Below are positions 11,559-22,735 of a stretch of DNA of 64,000 bases, piece by piece (within the stretch, counting starts at the first letter, position 1; every line of letters starts with the position of its first letter). The translations under genes and the position numbers were made by a program. The notes below the pieces were generated by a model. That model saw only the letters and a list, made by a program, of their open reading frames with translations, was not told where the DNA came from and ran no database searches. The stretch is from Lysobacterales bacterium. GTDB taxonomy: Bacteria > Pseudomonadota > Gammaproteobacteria > Xanthomonadales > Rhodanobacteraceae. The stretch lies in the NCBI GenBank assembly GCA_017305135.1, contig JAFKNA010000019.1:1-64000 (forward strand). The letters are read 5' to 3'.

Positions 11559-13012
11559 GCAGCCCCCGGAATGTCGATGCGGCCGGCGTGGGCCAGCTCG
11601 GTGGCGGCGGCGCCGATGTCGCCGGCACCGAGGAAAAGAAGCAGGTCGCCGTCGTCGAGCAGCGGGGCCAGCGCCGCGGCAAGCTCGCGCGGATGCTCCA
11701 CCAGCACCGGATCGACCTTGCCGCGGGCGCGCACGGCGCGCGCCAGGGCGCGCCCGTCGGCGCTGGCGATCGGCGCCTCGCCCGCCGGGTAGACCTCGGT
11801 CAACACCAGCACGTCGGCTTCGGCCAGCACGTTGGCGAAGTCGTCGAGCAGGTCGCGGGTGCGGGTGTAGCGGTGCGGCTGGAAGGCGACGACGAGGCGC
11901 CGCTCCGGCCAGCCGTCGCGGGCGGCCTCGAACACGGCAGCGATCTCGCGCGGATGGTGACCATAGTCATCGACCAGCAGGGCACGGCCGCGGCCGTAGA
12001 CGATGTCGCCGCGCAGCTGGAAGCGCCGTCCGACGCCCTCGAAGCGGGCCAGCGCGCGTGCCATCGCCGGCGCCTCGACGCCGAGCTGCCAGCCCACGGC
12101 GCAGGCGGCCAGCGCGTTCAGCACGTTGTGCCGGCCCGGCAGGTTGAGGCGCACCGGCCAGCCCTCCGGCTGCCCGGGCAGATGCAGGGTGAATGCGGTC
12201 ACGCCGCCTTCGCGGCGGACGTCCGTGGCGCGGACGTCAGCCGTCGCATCGATCGCGTAGGTGAGGATGCGCCGGTTGGTGTCGGCGGCCAGCGTGGCCA
12301 CCTCCGGGTCGTCCACGCACAGCACCGCGACGCCGTAGAAGGGCAGGCGGTGCAGGAAGTCGCGGAAGGCCTTCTTGACCCGCTCGAAGTCGCCGTCGTA
12401 GTTCTCGAGATGGTCGACGTCGATGTTGGTCACGATCGCCATCACCGGCGACAGCAGCAGGAACGAGCCGTCCGACTCGTCCGCCTCGGCGACCAGGTAG
12501 TGGCCCTTGCCGAGCCGGGCATTGGCGCCGGCGGCGATCAGCTGGCCGCCGATGACGAAGGTCGGATCGAGTCCGGCCTCGGCCAGCACGCTGGCGGTGA
12601 GACTGGTGGTGGTGGTCTTGCCGTGGGTGCCGGCCACCGCGATGCCGCGGCGGAAGCGCATCAGCTCGCCGAGCATTTCCGCGCGCGGCACGATCGGGAT
12701 GCGCCGCTCGCGCGCCGCGGCGACTTCCGGGTTGTCGCCGCTGATCGCGCTCGACACCACCAGCACGTCCGCATCCGCGACGTGCGCCGCCGCATGGCCG
12801 CGTTCGATGCGCGCGCCGAGCCCGGCCAGCCGGCGCGTCGCCGCGTTCTCCGCGCGGTCGGAGCCGGACACCGCGTAGCCGAGCGTGCACATCACCTCGG
12901 CGATGCCGCTCATGCCGACGCCGCCGATGCCGACGAAATGGACGCGGCGGAACTGGCGGAACAGTTCCGCCTGCGCCGGATCGGCGCGGGGATCGATGCG
13001 GGTCGGCGTCAT
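11555..13012 (-). CDS. murC: UDP-N-acetylmuramate--L-alanine ligase MurC
   Basis: MurC adds L-Ala to UDP-MurNAc, the first peptide-stem step. The 485-aa product has the Rossmann motif [15 protein letters not shown], the ATP loop [13 protein letters not shown] and the central-domain DESDGSFL and DYGHHPREI motifs typical of MurC. The start at 13012 ([12 protein letters not shown]) overlaps the murG stop as ATGA. A much longer in-frame extension upstream is out-of-frame murG sequence and is rejected. Confidence 0.97.
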   Translation of the reverse strand: MTPTRIDPRADPAQAELFRQFRRVHFVGIGGVGMSGIAEVMCTLGYAVSGSDRAENAATRRLAGLGARIERGHAAAHVADADVLVVSSAISGDNPEVAAARERRIPIVPRAEMLGELMRFRRGIAVAGTHGKTTTTSLTASVLAEAGLDPTFVIGGQLIAAGANARLGKGHYLVAEADESDGSFLLLSPVMAIVTNIDVDHLENYDGDFERVKKAFRDFLHRLPFYGVAVLCVDDPEVATLAADTNRRILTYAIDATADVRATDVRREGGVTAFTLHLPGQPEGWPVRLNLPGRHNVLNALAACAVGWQLGVEAPAMARALARFEGVGRRFQLRGDIVYGRGRALLVDDYGHHPREIAAVFEAARDGWPERRLVVAFQPHRYTRTRDLLDDFANVLAEADVLVLTEVYPAGEAPIASADGRALARAVRARGKVDPVLVEHPRELAAALAPLLDDGDLLLFLGAGDIGAAATELAHAGRIDIPGAA

Positions 13013-14085
13013 CGCGCCACCTCCAGGCAGGCATCGGCGATGCGCACGGCGGCGTCGGGGCGGGCGAACTCCCGCGCCGCGGCAGCCATCGCCGCCAGCA
13101 CGCCGCGGTCGGCGATCGCCGCCAGCGCGGCCGCCAGGCGGGCCTCGAAATCCGCGCCTTCGGGCACCAGGCGCGCGGCTCCGGCGGAAACCAGCGCCTC
13201 GGCGTTGCGCGTCTGGTGGTCGTCCACCGCGTGCGGATAGGGCACCAGGATGGCCGGCAACCCCGCCGCGGCAAGTTCCGCCAGCGTCAGCGCGCCGGCC
13301 CGGCAGATCGCGAGGTCCGCCCACGCGTAGGCGCCGGCCATGTCGTCGATGAAGGGGCTGATGGCGGCCTCGACGCCGGCCGCTGCGTAGGCCTCGCGCG
13401 CCGCGTCGAGGCCGGCGGCGCCGCACTGGTGGCGCACCATGGGAATGCCGTCGGGGCCACCGCGCAGCGCCCCGGCCACGGCCAGGTTGAGGCTGCGCGC
13501 GCCCTGGCTGCCGCCGAGCACGAGGACGCGCAGCGGACCGCTGCGCCCGGCCAGGCGCTCGGCGGGCGGCGGCAGCGCGACGATCTCTGCCCGCACCGGA
13601 TTGCCAACCCATTCCGCGCGCGGCAGCGCGCCGGCAAATCCCGCCAGCACACGGCGCGCGAAGCGGGCCAGGAGCCGGTTGGTGGCGCCGGCAATGGCGT
13701 TCTGCTCATGGACCACCACCGGCACACCGGCGAGGCGCGCGGCAAGGCCGCCGGGCGCGGCCACGTAACCGCCCATCGACAGCGCGCTGCGCGGCAGTTC
13801 GCAGCGCAGCAGACCGCGCGCCGCGCGCACCGCGCGCAGGAGCCGCAGCGGCGCCCGCAGCAGGGTGGCCACGCCCTTGCCGCGCAGGCCGCCGATGGAC
13901 AGCGTTTCCAGCCGCAGCCCGTGCTGCGGCACGAGGCGGGTCTCGAGGCCGCCCTCGGCGCCCAGCCACAGCACCGGCACCCCGCGCCGGGCGAGTTCCG
14001 CGGCCACCGCCAAGCCCGGGAAGATGTGCCCGCCGGTGCCGCCGGCCATGATCAGGACGGGCGCGTTGCCGGACCGCGCGTTCAT
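13009..14085 (-). CDS. murG: UDP-GlcNAc:lipid I GlcNAc transferase MurG
   Basis: MurG converts lipid I to lipid II on the inner face of the cytoplasmic membrane. The 358-aa product is a GT-B glycosyltransferase with the N-terminal loop [24 protein letters not shown], the [10 protein letters not shown] loop, and the C-terminal sugar-nucleotide signature [11 protein letters not shown]. The start at 14085 ([16 protein letters not shown]) overlaps the ftsW stop as ATGA. Confidence 0.97.
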   Translation of the reverse strand: MNARSGNAPVLIMAGGTGGHIFPGLAVAAELARRGVPVLWLGAEGGLETRLVPQHGLRLETLSIGGLRGKGVATLLRAPLRLLRAVRAARGLLRCELPRSALSMGGYVAAPGGLAARLAGVPVVVHEQNAIAGATNRLLARFARRVLAGFAGALPRAEWVGNPVRAEIVALPPPAERLAGRSGPLRVLVLGGSQGARSLNLAVAGALRGGPDGIPMVRHQCGAAGLDAAREAYAAAGVEAAISPFIDDMAGAYAWADLAICRAGALTLAELAAAGLPAILVPYPHAVDDHQTRNAEALVSAGAARLVPEGADFEARLAAALAAIADRGVLAAMAAAAREFARPDAAVRIADACLEVAR

Positions 14086-15290
14086 GGCTGCACCTGTGCG
14101 AGCTGGCGTTCGGCGATCGTGCGCAGCATGGCATCCTCGCAACGGGTCACCTCCCAGGCGACGCGCAGCAGGAGGCCGATCATCACCGAGGTCATGACCA
14201 CACTCGACCCACCGGAACTGATCAGCGGCAACGTGAGCCCCTTGGTCGGCAGCACGCCGAGGTTCACGCCCACCGACACCAGCGCCTGCAGCGCCAGCAT
14301 CAGGGCGATGCCGAAGGCACAGTAGCCGGCGAAGCGCTGCCCCTGGTCGAGGGCATGCACGCCCAACACGAAGGCGCGGCCGACCAGCCACGCGAACAGC
14401 GCGAGCACCAGCACGATGCCGGCGAGGCCGAGTTCCTCGGCGATCACCGCGAGGATGAAATCGGTGTGCGCCTCGGGCAGGTAGAAGAGCTTCTGCACCG
14501 ACCCGCCGAGGCCCACGCCGAACCACTCGCCGCGACCGATGGCGATCAGCGCCTGGGTCAGCTGGAAGCCGTCCTTGAAGGGGTCGGACCAGGGGTCGAG
14601 GAACGAGGTCAGCCGCTTGACGCGGTAATCCTGGCTGAAGGCCAGCCAGCCGAGCACCGGCAGCATGGCCGCGGCGAGCAGGAGCAGGTGGCGAAGCGGC
14701 GCGCCGCCCAGCCAGACCATGCCCACCGCGACCGCCACCAGCAGCATCGCCGAGCCGAAGTCCGGCTGTGCCAGCAGCATCGCCGTCAGCACCGCGGCGA
14801 TGCCGAGCGGCTTCAGCACCTCGAACAGGCTCTGCTGCAGCCGCTCGCGGTGGCGCACCAGGTAGCTCGCCATGTAGATCACCAGCACCGGCTTGACCAC
14901 CTCCACCGACTGGAAGCCGAAGCCGGCCATGCGCACCCAGCGCTGCGCACCGTTGATGCGGGCGCCGACGCCCGGCACGAAGACGAGCAGCAGCAGGCCG
15001 ACGCCCAGCATCAGCAGTTTCCCCGAGTGGCGTTCCAGCCAGTCCAGTTCGGTGCGGGCGATGAAGATGCAGGCGGCGATGCCGATGCCGAGGTAGGCGA
15101 GGTGCCGGTCGAGGAAGTAGAAGGCGCCATGGCCCCTGCCTTCGGCGACCGCGATCGAGCTGGACGCCACCATCACCACGCCGAGGCTGGCCAGCGCGAT
15201 CGCCGCCAGCAGGAGCTGCACGTCGTGGCGTCCCTTCGGCGCGCCGCGCCGCGGTTGCTGTGCCTGCCCTGGGTAGTCGAAGAGCAGCAT
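14082..15290 (-). CDS. ftsW: Septal peptidoglycan polymerase FtsW
   Basis: FtsW is the SEDS-family glycosyltransferase that polymerises lipid II at the septum with FtsI. The 402-aa polytopic product (about ten membrane spans) has [38 protein letters not shown] and [10 protein letters not shown], the conserved SEDS periplasmic loops. The start at 15290 ([12 protein letters not shown]) shares one base with the mraY stop (TGATG). In E. coli, murD lies between mraY and ftsW. It is absent here. Confidence 0.96.
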   Translation of the reverse strand: MLLFDYPGQAQQPRRGAPKGRHDVQLLLAAIALASLGVVMVASSSIAVAEGRGHGAFYFLDRHLAYLGIGIAACIFIARTELDWLERHSGKLLMLGVGLLLLVFVPGVGARINGAQRWVRMAGFGFQSVEVVKPVLVIYMASYLVRHRERLQQSLFEVLKPLGIAAVLTAMLLAQPDFGSAMLLVAVAVGMVWLGGAPLRHLLLLAAAMLPVLGWLAFSQDYRVKRLTSFLDPWSDPFKDGFQLTQALIAIGRGEWFGVGLGGSVQKLFYLPEAHTDFILAVIAEELGLAGIVLVLALFAWLVGRAFVLGVHALDQGQRFAGYCAFGIALMLALQALVSVGVNLGVLPTKGLTLPLISSGGSSVVMTSVMIGLLLRVAWEVTRCEDAMLRTIAERQLAQVQP

Positions 15291-16411
15291 CAGCGCACCT
15301 TGAGCGTCGCCAGGCCGACCAGCACCAGCACCACCGAGATGATCCAGAAGCGCACGATCACCCGCGGCTCCGGCCAGCCCTTGAGCTCGAAGTGGTGGTG
15401 GATCGGCGCCATGCGGAAGATGCGCCGGCCGGTCAGCTTGAAGCTCACCACCTGCAGCATCACGGAGGCGGTCTCGATCACGAACACGCCGCCCATCACC
15501 AGCAGCACCACTTCCTGGCGCACGATCACCGCCACGCAGCCGAGCGCCGCGCCGATCGCCAGCGCGCCGATGTCGCCCATGAAGACCTGCGCCGGATAGG
15601 TGTTGAACCAGAGGAAGCCGAGCCCCGCGCCGGCCAGCGCGCTGCAGAAGATGGCCAGCTCGCCGGCGCCAGGGATCGCCGGGATGCCGAGGTATTCGGA
15701 GAACACCCGGTTGCCGGCGAGGTAGGCGAACACGCCGAGCGCGCCGCCGACCAGCACGCTCGGCATGATGGCGAGGCCATCCAGGCCATCGGTCAGGTTC
15801 ACCGCGTTGGAGAAGCCGACCACGATGAAATAGGTCAGGCCGATGAACAGCGCCGCGCCGAGACCGACCAGCCACGGCGCGGATCCCGGCGCCGCCAGCG
15901 GCAACTGCGCGTGCTTGACCAGCGGCAGGTAGAAGGTGGTCGCCGCCGGGGTATCGGCGGTGAAGTAGAGGATGAGCGCGGCCGCCAGCCCGAACAGCGA
16001 CTGCCACAGGTATTTCCAGCGCGCCGGCAGGCCGCGGCTGTCCTTCAGCACCAGCTTGCGGTAGTCGTCGTAGAAGCCGATCGCGCCGAAGGCGAGGGTC
16101 ACGCCGAGCACGATCCAGACGTAGCGGTTGCGCAGGTCCGCCCACAGCAGCGTCGCCGCCGCGATCGAGGCGATGATGAGCACCCCGCCCATGGTCGGCG
16201 TGCCGGCCTTGACGAGGTGCGACTGCGGGCCGTCGCTGCGCACCACCTGGCCTGCCTTGATCGCGGTCAGCTTGCGGATGATCGCTGGACCCGCGAACAG
16301 CGATACGGCGAGCGCGGTGAGCGTGCTCATGATGGCGCGGAAGGTGAGGTACTGGAACAGGTGGAAGCCGCTGATCCAGCCCTTCAGGAGTTCGGCCAGT
16401 TCAAGCAACAT
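15290..16411 (-). CDS. mraY: Phospho-N-acetylmuramoyl-pentapeptide transferase MraY
   Basis: MraY transfers phospho-MurNAc-pentapeptide to undecaprenyl phosphate, forming lipid I. The 373-aa integral membrane protein has about ten spans. Its catalytic regions are [19 protein letters not shown] and [14 protein letters not shown], and [11 protein letters not shown] is the conserved histidine loop. It overlaps the end of murF by 11 bp and runs directly into ftsW. Confidence 0.97.
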   Translation of the reverse strand: MLLELAELLKGWISGFHLFQYLTFRAIMSTLTALAVSLFAGPAIIRKLTAIKAGQVVRSDGPQSHLVKAGTPTMGGVLIIASIAAATLLWADLRNRYVWIVLGVTLAFGAIGFYDDYRKLVLKDSRGLPARWKYLWQSLFGLAAALILYFTADTPAATTFYLPLVKHAQLPLAAPGSAPWLVGLGAALFIGLTYFIVVGFSNAVNLTDGLDGLAIMPSVLVGGALGVFAYLAGNRVFSEYLGIPAIPGAGELAIFCSALAGAGLGFLWFNTYPAQVFMGDIGALAIGAALGCVAVIVRQEVVLLVMGGVFVIETASVMLQVVSFKLTGRRIFRMAPIHHHFELKGWPEPRVIVRFWIISVVLVLVGLATLKVR

Positions 16412-17774
16412 GGCGCGCCTCCTTCTCGTCGCCGCCCACGAGCATTCCGACCACGCGCTCCATCGCCGAGGAGCGCGAGCCCTTGACCAGCACCGTCATG
16501 CCGGCATGGAGTTCAGCCGCAAGTTGCGCCGCCAGGTCCGCCTGGTCGGCGAAGTGCCGCGCCGCCGGGCCGAACGCCGCCACCGCGGCGGCGCTGAGCT
16601 CGCCGACGGCATACAGCCGCTCGATGCCGCTGCGCCGCGCCAGCGCGCCGACCTCGGCGTGCAGCCGCACGGCCTCGGCGCCCAGCTCCTTCATGTCGCC
16701 CATCACCAGCACGCGCTCGCCCGGACGCAGGGCGAGCGTGGCGATCGCCGCCGCGAACGAACCGGGATTGGCGTTGTAGCTGTCGTCGATGACAAGTGCC
16801 CCGGACGGGTGCCCGCGGCTGGCGAGGCGACCGGCCACCGCCGGCGCGGCCTCCAGTCCGGCGCGGATGGTGGCGAGCGGCACGCCGAGTGCGAGGGCGA
16901 TGGAAGTCGCCGCTAGCGCATTCATGATGTTGTGCCGCCCCGGCAGCGGCAGCGCGATCTCCGCGTGCCCCTGCGGCGTCAGCAGCCGGAACCGGCCCGC
17001 CGCGGCGGCCTCCGGTTCGAAACTGGCGCCGATGTCGGCGCGGCGCATGACACCGAAGCCGAGCATGCGCCGCGGCGCCGCGAGCCGTGCGAAATAATCG
17101 GCGAAGGCATCGTCGGCGTTGATCAGGGCGGTGCCGCTTTCCGGCAACGCGCGGTACACCGCGCCCTTGGTCTCGGCCACGCCCTGGAGCGAGCCCAGCC
17201 GCTCCAGGTGCGCGGCGGCGACGTTGTTGACCAGCGCGACGTCGGGTTCGGCGATGCGCGCGAGGTAGGCGATGTCGCCCGGCTTGCCGGCGCCCATTTC
17301 CAGCACGGCGAACTCCGTATCCGCAGGCATCGACAGCAGCGTCAGCGGCAGGCCGATTTCGTTGTTGAAGTTGCCGGCATTGACGTGGGTGCGTCCGTGC
17401 CGGCCGAGGATCGATGCGGCCAGCGTCTTCACCGTGGTCTTGCCGTTGGAACCGGTGATGCCGACCACCTTCGCCGGGCTGCGGCGGCGCCAGCCACGCG
17501 CCACCGCGCCGAGCGCGGCGAGGGTGTCGGGAACGACCACCTGCGGCAGCGCGAGCGGCAGTTCGCGCGCGACCAGCAGCGCCGCGGCGCCGCGCGCGAC
17601 GGCTTCGGCGGCGAAGTCGTGCGCGTCGTGGCGTTCGCCTTGGAGCGCCACGAACAGCGCACCCGCGCCGAGCGTGCGCGTATCGGTGGCGACCGCCTCG
17701 ATGCGCGCGTCGGTGCCGACGAGGCGCCCGCCGCTCCAGGCGGCGATGTCGGAAAGATCCAGGCCGAGGTTCAT
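16401..17774 (-). CDS. murF: UDP-MurNAc-tripeptide--D-Ala-D-Ala ligase MurF
   Basis: MurF adds D-Ala-D-Ala to complete the UDP-MurNAc-pentapeptide. The 457-aa Mur ligase has [19 protein letters not shown] as the ATP loop, [22 protein letters not shown] and [13 protein letters not shown], all MurF signatures. The start ATG at 17774 overlaps the murE stop as ATGA. Confidence 0.97.
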   Translation of the reverse strand: MNLGLDLSDIAAWSGGRLVGTDARIEAVATDTRTLGAGALFVALQGERHDAHDFAAEAVARGAAALLVARELPLALPQVVVPDTLAALGAVARGWRRRSPAKVVGITGSNGKTTVKTLAASILGRHGRTHVNAGNFNNEIGLPLTLLSMPADTEFAVLEMGAGKPGDIAYLARIAEPDVALVNNVAAAHLERLGSLQGVAETKGAVYRALPESGTALINADDAFADYFARLAAPRRMLGFGVMRRADIGASFEPEAAAAGRFRLLTPQGHAEIALPLPGRHNIMNALAATSIALALGVPLATIRAGLEAAPAVAGRLASRGHPSGALVIDDSYNANPGSFAAAIATLALRPGERVLVMGDMKELGAEAVRLHAEVGALARRSGIERLYAVGELSAAAVAAFGPAARHFADQADLAAQLAAELHAGMTVLVKGSRSSAMERVVGMLVGGDEKEARHVA

Positions 17775-19258
17775 CGCCCGATCTCCAGCACCCGCCGCGC
17801 CACGGCGAGGTCGTCGAAGGGATATTTCATCCCGGCGATCTCCTGGTACGGCTCATGGCCCTTGCCGGCGATCAGCACGACGTCGCCGGCGCCGGCCATC
17901 GCGAGTGCCAGCGAGATGGCGCCGGCACGATCGCGCTCCACCACCGCGTCGCCGGGCCGGCGCAGGCCCGCCACGATGGCGGCGACGATGGCGTCGCCGT
18001 CCTCGCCGCGCGGGTTGTCGTCGGTGACGATGACGCGATCGGCCAGCGCCTCGGCGATCGCGGCCATCTGCGGCCGCTTGCCGGCGTCGCGTTCGCCGCC
18101 GCAGCCGAACACGCAGACCAGCCTGCCGCCGCAATGCGCACGCAGCGAATCGAGCGCCTGCTGCAAGGCATCGGGCGTGTGCGCATAGTCCACCACGACC
18201 AGCGGGCGGCCACCCTCGCCGCCGATGCGCGCCATGCGCCCGGCGACCGGCTGCAGGGCTTCGAGCGCGGCGCGGATCGCCTCGAAGCCGAGCCCGAACC
18301 GGCCCATGCAGGCGACCACGGCGAGCAGGTTCGACACGTTGAAGTGGCCGAGCAGGCGGGTTGCCACGCGCCCGCTGCCCCACGGCGTGGCGAGTTCGAA
18401 GGCGAGTCCGGCCGGCGCCGTCTCGATGGTCCCGGCGCGCACGGCAGCATTGCCCTCGGCGATGCCGTAGCCGACCACCTCGGGACCGCGCAGGGTCGCG
18501 GCGAGGCTGCGGCCGAAGGCATCGTCCAGGTTGATCGCCGCGGCGCGGAGCTCCGGCCAGGCGAACAGGCGCTGCTTGGCGGCGCCGTAGCGTTCCATGC
18601 TGCCGTGGTAGTCGAGGTGGTCGCGGCTGAGATTGGTGAAGGCGGCGACTTCGAAGCGCACCCCGTTGACGCGCCCCTGCACCAGCGCGTGCGAGGACAC
18701 CTCCATCGCCACATGGCTGGCGCCGGCGGCGCGGAAGCCGGCAAGCAGGCGCTGCACCTCGATCGCATCCGGCGTGGTGCGTTCGCCGGAAGCCAGCGCG
18801 CCGTGCAGCCCGGCACCGAGCGTGCCGATGGTGGCGCTGCGCAGCCCCGCGTGCTCCAGCGCCTGGGCCAGGAGTTGCACGGTCGAGGTCTTGCCGTTAG
18901 TGCCGGTGACGCCGACGACGTGGAGGTGGCGCGAGGGATCGCCGTAGAAACGGGCGGCGATCTCGCCCAGCTGCTCGCGCAGGCCATCCACCCAGACCAC
19001 CGGCACCGAAAGATCCGCGGGTACGGCCAGGCCCCGGGCGGGCTCGGCCAGCACCAGCGTGGCGCCGTTCGCCGCGGCGTCGCGCGCGAAGGCGAGGCCA
19101 TGCGCGTGCGCTCCCCCCGCCAGCGCGACGAAGGCCTCGCCGGGGGCGATGCGCCGCGAATCGAGCGCCAGCCCACGCAGCCGCATCCCGCCGGCGGCCC
19201 CGGGATCGGCGCGGCCGTGCAGGAGTTCGCTGACGCCCATGGCGCGCGCGGGGCTCAT
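17771..19258 (-). CDS. murE: UDP-MurNAc-L-Ala-D-Glu--meso-DAP ligase MurE
   Basis: MurE adds the third stem residue. The 495-aa product has the ATP loop GVTGTNGKTSTVQLL and the amino-acid specificity motif DNPR in TDDNPRGED, which in this family indicates meso-diaminopimelate rather than lysine. GKGHEPYQ near the C-terminus is also typical. The chosen ATG (19258, MSPARAMGVSELL) overlaps the ftsI stop as ATGA. An ATG six codons later is possible. Confidence 0.96.
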   Translation of the reverse strand: MSPARAMGVSELLHGRADPGAAGGMRLRGLALDSRRIAPGEAFVALAGGAHAHGLAFARDAAANGATLVLAEPARGLAVPADLSVPVVWVDGLREQLGEIAARFYGDPSRHLHVVGVTGTNGKTSTVQLLAQALEHAGLRSATIGTLGAGLHGALASGERTTPDAIEVQRLLAGFRAAGASHVAMEVSSHALVQGRVNGVRFEVAAFTNLSRDHLDYHGSMERYGAAKQRLFAWPELRAAAINLDDAFGRSLAATLRGPEVVGYGIAEGNAAVRAGTIETAPAGLAFELATPWGSGRVATRLLGHFNVSNLLAVVACMGRFGLGFEAIRAALEALQPVAGRMARIGGEGGRPLVVVDYAHTPDALQQALDSLRAHCGGRLVCVFGCGGERDAGKRPQMAAIAEALADRVIVTDDNPRGEDGDAIVAAIVAGLRRPGDAVVERDRAGAISLALAMAGAGDVVLIAGKGHEPYQEIAGMKYPFDDLAVARRVLEIGR

Positions 19259-21000
19259 TCGGGCACTTCTTCCTCGTAGTTGGCCGCCGGCATGGCCGCC
19301 GTCTTTGCCGGCAGCTCCGCGGCGGCGTACCAGGACTGGACGTTGTCCGGCGGCACGTCGAGCAGGCGCAGAGCGCCGTCCATGACCTTGCCGAACACCG
19401 GCGCGGCGACCAGCGCGCCATAGAAGACGCCCTGCGGATCGTGGATCACCACCACCCCGACCATGCGTGGCGCGCTGGCAGGGACCATGCCGGCGAACAG
19501 CGAGATGTACTTCTTCTGGTAGCCACCGCCCACCGCGGTGCGCGAGGTACCGGTCTTGCCGGCGACCCTGTAGTTCTTCACCGCCGCGCGCACGCCGCCG
19601 CCCGGCGGCACGATGACGGTCTCCAGCATCCCGCGCAGGCTCGCCGCGATCGCCGGATCCACCACCGCCCGCGACGGGTTGCGGGTGCCCTTGACGAAGG
19701 TCGGCGCGTGCAGCTCGCCGTCGTTGGCCAGCGCCGCATAGCCCTGCGCGAGCTGCAGCGGGGTCACGTTGAGGCCGTAGCCGTAGGCGATCGTGGCCTG
19801 CTCCACCGGACCCCAGTCCTTGGCGATCGGCAGGTAGCCCGACGACTCGCCGGGAAAGCCGCAGCCGGTCAGTTCGCCGAAGCCGAAGCGGTGGAAGAGG
19901 TCGTACATGCGCTCGCTCGGGAGCGTGGCGGCGATCTTCGCCGCGCCGACGTTGCTGGAGTAGGTGATGACGCCGGTGACGTCGATCAGGCCCTTGTTGT
20001 GCACGTCGCTGATGGTGTGGCCATACAGCGAATAGGTGCCGGGGTTGGTGTCGATCGGCGTGTGCGGCGTCCACTTGCCGCTCTCCAGCGCGGCGGAAAT
20101 GGTGAACGCCTTCATGGTCGAGCCGGGCTCGACCACGTCGGTGACGGCGCGGTTGCGCCGGTAGGCGGGATCGATGGCGGTGCGCGCGTTGGGATTGAAG
20201 GAGGGCTGGTTGACCATGGCGAGGATCTCGCCGCTCGGCACGTCGAGGATCACCATCGAACCCGACGAGGCGCGGTGCTCGGCGAGCGCCGCCTTGAGCT
20301 CGCGATAGGCCAGGTACTGGATGCGCCGGTCGATCGACAGCGTGAGGTCGCGCCCGGGTTGCGCCTCGGCGATGAGGTCGACGTTCTCGACCTGCTGCCC
20401 GCGAAGGTCGCGGATCACCCGCTTGATGCCGCTCTTGCCGGACAGCCAGCCGTCGAAGGCGAGCTCGACGCCCTCCTGGCCCTGATCGTCGATGTTGGTG
20501 TAGCCGAGCACATGCGCCATCACCTCGCCGCTCGGGTAGTAGCGCTTGAACTCGCGCTGGCTGGCGACGCCCGGGATGCCGAGGTCCAGGATCGCCTGCG
20601 CGGCGTCGGGATTGAGGTGGCGCTTGATGAAATAGAATTCGCGCCTGCTGCGCTCCTCCAGCTTCTCGCGCAGCGAGGTCGCATCCAGCCCGGCGGCATC
20701 GGCCAGTTCCGGGATGCGATCGGCCGCGTGGGCGAGGAGCTCGCTCGGGTTTACCCAGATCGATTCCACCGGCGTCGATACCGCCAGCGGCTCGCCGTTG
20801 CGGTCGAAGATGGTGCCGCGCGAGACCGGGATGGCGATATCGCGCAGGTAACGGGCATCGCCCTGCTCCTGGTAGAAGTCCTTGCTGACCACCTGCAGGT
20901 CGACCGCGCGCACCACCAGCGCGCAGCCGGCGAGGCCCAGCAGCACCGATACCAGCGCCACGCGGCCGCGCGGGTTGAACGGGCGCACGCGCTGGTTCAC
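19255..21000 (-). CDS. ftsI: Septal peptidoglycan transpeptidase FtsI (PBP3)
   Basis: FtsI is the class B penicillin-binding protein that cross-links septal peptidoglycan with FtsW. The 581-aa product has an N-terminal membrane anchor (about residues 14-34), the pedestal motif RGTIFDRNGEPLA, and the transpeptidase motifs S294-TMK297, SSN (348-350) and KTGT (482-485). The start is GTG at 21000, with GGGAGGA seven bases upstream. It follows ftsL by 52 bp, the longest gap inside this run of genes before ftsZ. Confidence 0.97.
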   Translation of the reverse strand: MNQRVRPFNPRGRVALVSVLLGLAGCALVVRAVDLQVVSKDFYQEQGDARYLRDIAIPVSRGTIFDRNGEPLAVSTPVESIWVNPSELLAHAADRIPELADAAGLDATSLREKLEERSRREFYFIKRHLNPDAAQAILDLGIPGVASQREFKRYYPSGEVMAHVLGYTNIDDQGQEGVELAFDGWLSGKSGIKRVIRDLRGQQVENVDLIAEAQPGRDLTLSIDRRIQYLAYRELKAALAEHRASSGSMVILDVPSGEILAMVNQPSFNPNARTAIDPAYRRNRAVTDVVEPGSTMKAFTISAALESGKWTPHTPIDTNPGTYSLYGHTISDVHNKGLIDVTGVITYSSNVGAAKIAATLPSERMYDLFHRFGFGELTGCGFPGESSGYLPIAKDWGPVEQATIAYGYGLNVTPLQLAQGYAALANDGELHAPTFVKGTRNPSRAVVDPAIAASLRGMLETVIVPPGGGVRAAVKNYRVAGKTGTSRTAVGGGYQKKYISLFAGMVPASAPRMVGVVVIHDPQGVFYGALVAAPVFGKVMDGALRLLDVPPDNVQSWYAAAELPAKTAAMPAANYEEEVPE

Positions 21001-21052
21001 GGCCGATCCTCCCGGCGCTGCGCTGCGTTCCCCATGGCCGCCTCCCTGGTCC

Positions 21053-21322
21053 TCACCGGCGGATCACCACGCTGTCGCTGGCGGCCGGCGTGACCAGGCC
21101 GAGGCCTGCACGGGCGATCTGCTCGATGCGGTTGTTGTCGGCCCAGGTCGCCTGCTCCAGCTGCAGCCGGCCGAACTCGATGTCGAGTTCGTCGCGCTCG
21201 TTGGCCAGTCGGTTGAGCTCGGTGAATTCCAGGCGCGACTGCTGGCGTGCGTTGACCACGGCGAGGGCGCTGCCGATCGTGGCCAGCAGCAGGCTCAGCA
21301 GCACGGCCGCGCGCGCGATCAT
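21053..21322 (-). CDS. ftsL: Cell division protein FtsL
   Basis: FtsL is the small bitopic partner of FtsB and FtsQ. The 89-aa product ([17 protein letters not shown]...) has one N-terminal transmembrane helix (about 4-22) followed by a leucine-rich coiled coil ([24 protein letters not shown]). Size and position between rsmH and ftsI are diagnostic. The ATG at 21322 overlaps the rsmH stop as ATGA. The reading frame is open far upstream, but that part is rsmH in another frame. Confidence 0.93.
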   Translation of the reverse strand: MIARAAVLLSLLLATIGSALAVVNARQQSRLEFTELNRLANERDELDIEFGRLQLEQATWADNNRIEQIARAGLGLVTPAASDSVVIRR

Positions 21323-22239
21323 GCGGTCTTCTCCGCAATGCGCAGCACGGCGCTGCGCGCGCGCGGATTGGCCGCCGTTTCCGCGGCGGTCGCGAAGCGC
21401 GCCTTGCCGATGGCGCGCAGCGGCGCCGGCGCGGCGGCGGGCGCGGGCAGTCCGCGGCGCACGGCCGGCGCAGGCTCGCCGCGGATGAACTGCTTGACGA
21501 TGCGGTCTTCCAGCGAATGGAAGCTGATGACGGCGAGGCGCCCGCCGGGTTTCAGGCCAGCCAACGCGGCAGCAAGGCCCGCCGGCAACGCGCCCAGCTC
21601 GTCGTTGATGTGGATGCGCAGCGCCTGGAAGGTGCGCGTGGCCGGATGCTTGCTGCGCTCGCGATAGCCGATCGTGCGCGCGACCAGGTCGGCGAGCCCG
21701 GCGGTGGTGGCGAGCGGGTGCAGCCGCCGCCGCTCGACGATGGCGCGCGCGATGCGCCGGCTCATGCGTTCCTCGCCATAGCGCCACAGCACGTCGGCGA
21801 TCTCCGTCTCCTCCGCGCAGGCCAGCCATTCCGCCACGCTCGGACCGCGGGTCGGGTCCATGCGCATGTCGAGCGGGCCTTCGCCCTGGAAGCTGAAGCC
21901 GCGGGAGGCATCGTCGAGCTGCGGCGAGGAAACACCCAGGTCGAGCAGGACGCCATCGAGCTCGCGCGCCTCTTCCCACTGCGTCATGGTGGCGAAATTG
22001 GCGTGGCGGATCGCCACGCGCGGATCGGCGCCGAATTCGCGGACGGCGCTGGCGACGGCCTCCGGATCACGGTCCATCAGCAGCAGCCGCCCGCGCGGGC
22101 CGAGCCTTGCCAGCACCTCGCGCGCATGGCCGCCGCGACCGAACGTGCCGTCGAGGTAGCGCCCCTCCGGCTTGAGGTCGAGTCCTTCCAGCACCTCGTC
22201 CAGCATTACCGGCACGTGTTGTGGCCCTGCCGCATTCAC
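21319..22239 (-). CDS. rsmH: 16S rRNA (cytosine1402-N4)-methyltransferase RsmH
   Basis: RsmH (MraW) methylates N4 of C1402 in 16S rRNA. RsmI, which makes the 2'-O-methyl on the same base, is encoded about 1.5 kb upstream. The 306-aa product has [13 protein letters not shown], the SAM-binding [36 protein letters not shown] and [12 protein letters not shown] motifs. The start is taken as GTG at 22239, with GGGAGG upstream, because no ATG gives the right N-terminus. It begins 14 bp after the mraZ stop. Confidence 0.95.
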   Translation of the reverse strand: MNAAGPQHVPVMLDEVLEGLDLKPEGRYLDGTFGRGGHAREVLARLGPRGRLLLMDRDPEAVASAVREFGADPRVAIRHANFATMTQWEEARELDGVLLDLGVSSPQLDDASRGFSFQGEGPLDMRMDPTRGPSVAEWLACAEETEIADVLWRYGEERMSRRIARAIVERRRLHPLATTAGLADLVARTIGYRERSKHPATRTFQALRIHINDELGALPAGLAAALAGLKPGGRLAVISFHSLEDRIVKQFIRGEPAPAVRRGLPAPAAAPAPLRAIGKARFATAAETAANPRARSAVLRIAEKTA

Positions 22240-22253
22240 GCGTGTGCCTCCCG

Positions 22254-22700
22254 TCAAAGCTTGAGGTCGAGCATGTCCTCCGTGATCTCGTCCTCGCTGA
22301 TCGTCTCGCGGATCTTGTCGAGGTGGGCCTGCTCGCTCCACAACTCGAACTTCTCGCCCATGCCGAGCAGCACGGCGCGCTTCTCCATCCCCGCCGCGCC
22401 GCGCTGGCTGGCGGGCAGCGCGATGCGCCCATTGCCATCCGGCTCGACGTGGGCGGCGGCGCCGACCAGTTTCATCTGCAGAGTGCGGTGCACGGCCTTG
22501 GCCCGCGGCAAGGCATTCACCTCGTCGCGCAGGCGCTCCCATTCTTGTTCCGGAAAGATCCACAGGCAGCCGCGCTCAAAGGGGTTGTAGGTGATGACGA
22601 GGCGGTTGGCGCACGCGCGGGCGACTTGCTCACGGTGGACCGCGGGGATCGCGATGCGCCCCTTGTCGTCCAGCGTGACGGCCGACTCGCCCTGGAACAT
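22254..22700 (-). CDS. mraZ: Transcriptional regulator MraZ
   Basis: MraZ is an AbrB-fold DNA-binding protein that represses the dcw operon, including itself. The 148-aa product has the two tandem MraZ/SpoVT-AbrB units: [18 protein letters not shown] at the N-terminus and [19 protein letters not shown] in the middle. The ATG at 22700 gives the conserved MFQGE start. A TTG six codons upstream is open but would place the start inside the operator repeats. Its predicted binding repeats end at the base next to this ATG. Confidence 0.95.
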   Translation of the reverse strand: MFQGESAVTLDDKGRIAIPAVHREQVARACANRLVITYNPFERGCLWIFPEQEWERLRDEVNALPRAKAVHRTLQMKLVGAAAHVEPDGNGRIALPASQRGAAGMEKRAVLLGMGEKFELWSEQAHLDKIRETISEDEITEDMLDLKL

Positions 22701-22735
22701 GCCACCGTTTCCCACCAAAAACCACTTGTGCCCAC
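22701..22735 (-). promoter_or_regulatory. MraZ operator: four 5-bp repeats at 10-bp spacing
   Basis: On the minus strand, GTGGG (22731-22735), GTGGT (22721-22725), GTGGG (22711-22715) and GTGGC (22701-22705) are each separated by exactly five bases, giving a 10-bp period. E. coli MraZ is known to bind direct TGGG-type repeats separated by 5 nt upstream of mraZ. The last repeat touches the start codon, so binding would block both the transcription start and the ribosome site. Confidence 0.9.

Noticed and set aside
19258-20074. Extended murE reading frame starting inside ftsI
   Set aside because: The extra 272 codons are ftsI in another frame. The ATGA overlap at 19258 and the Mur ligase N-terminus fix the start.
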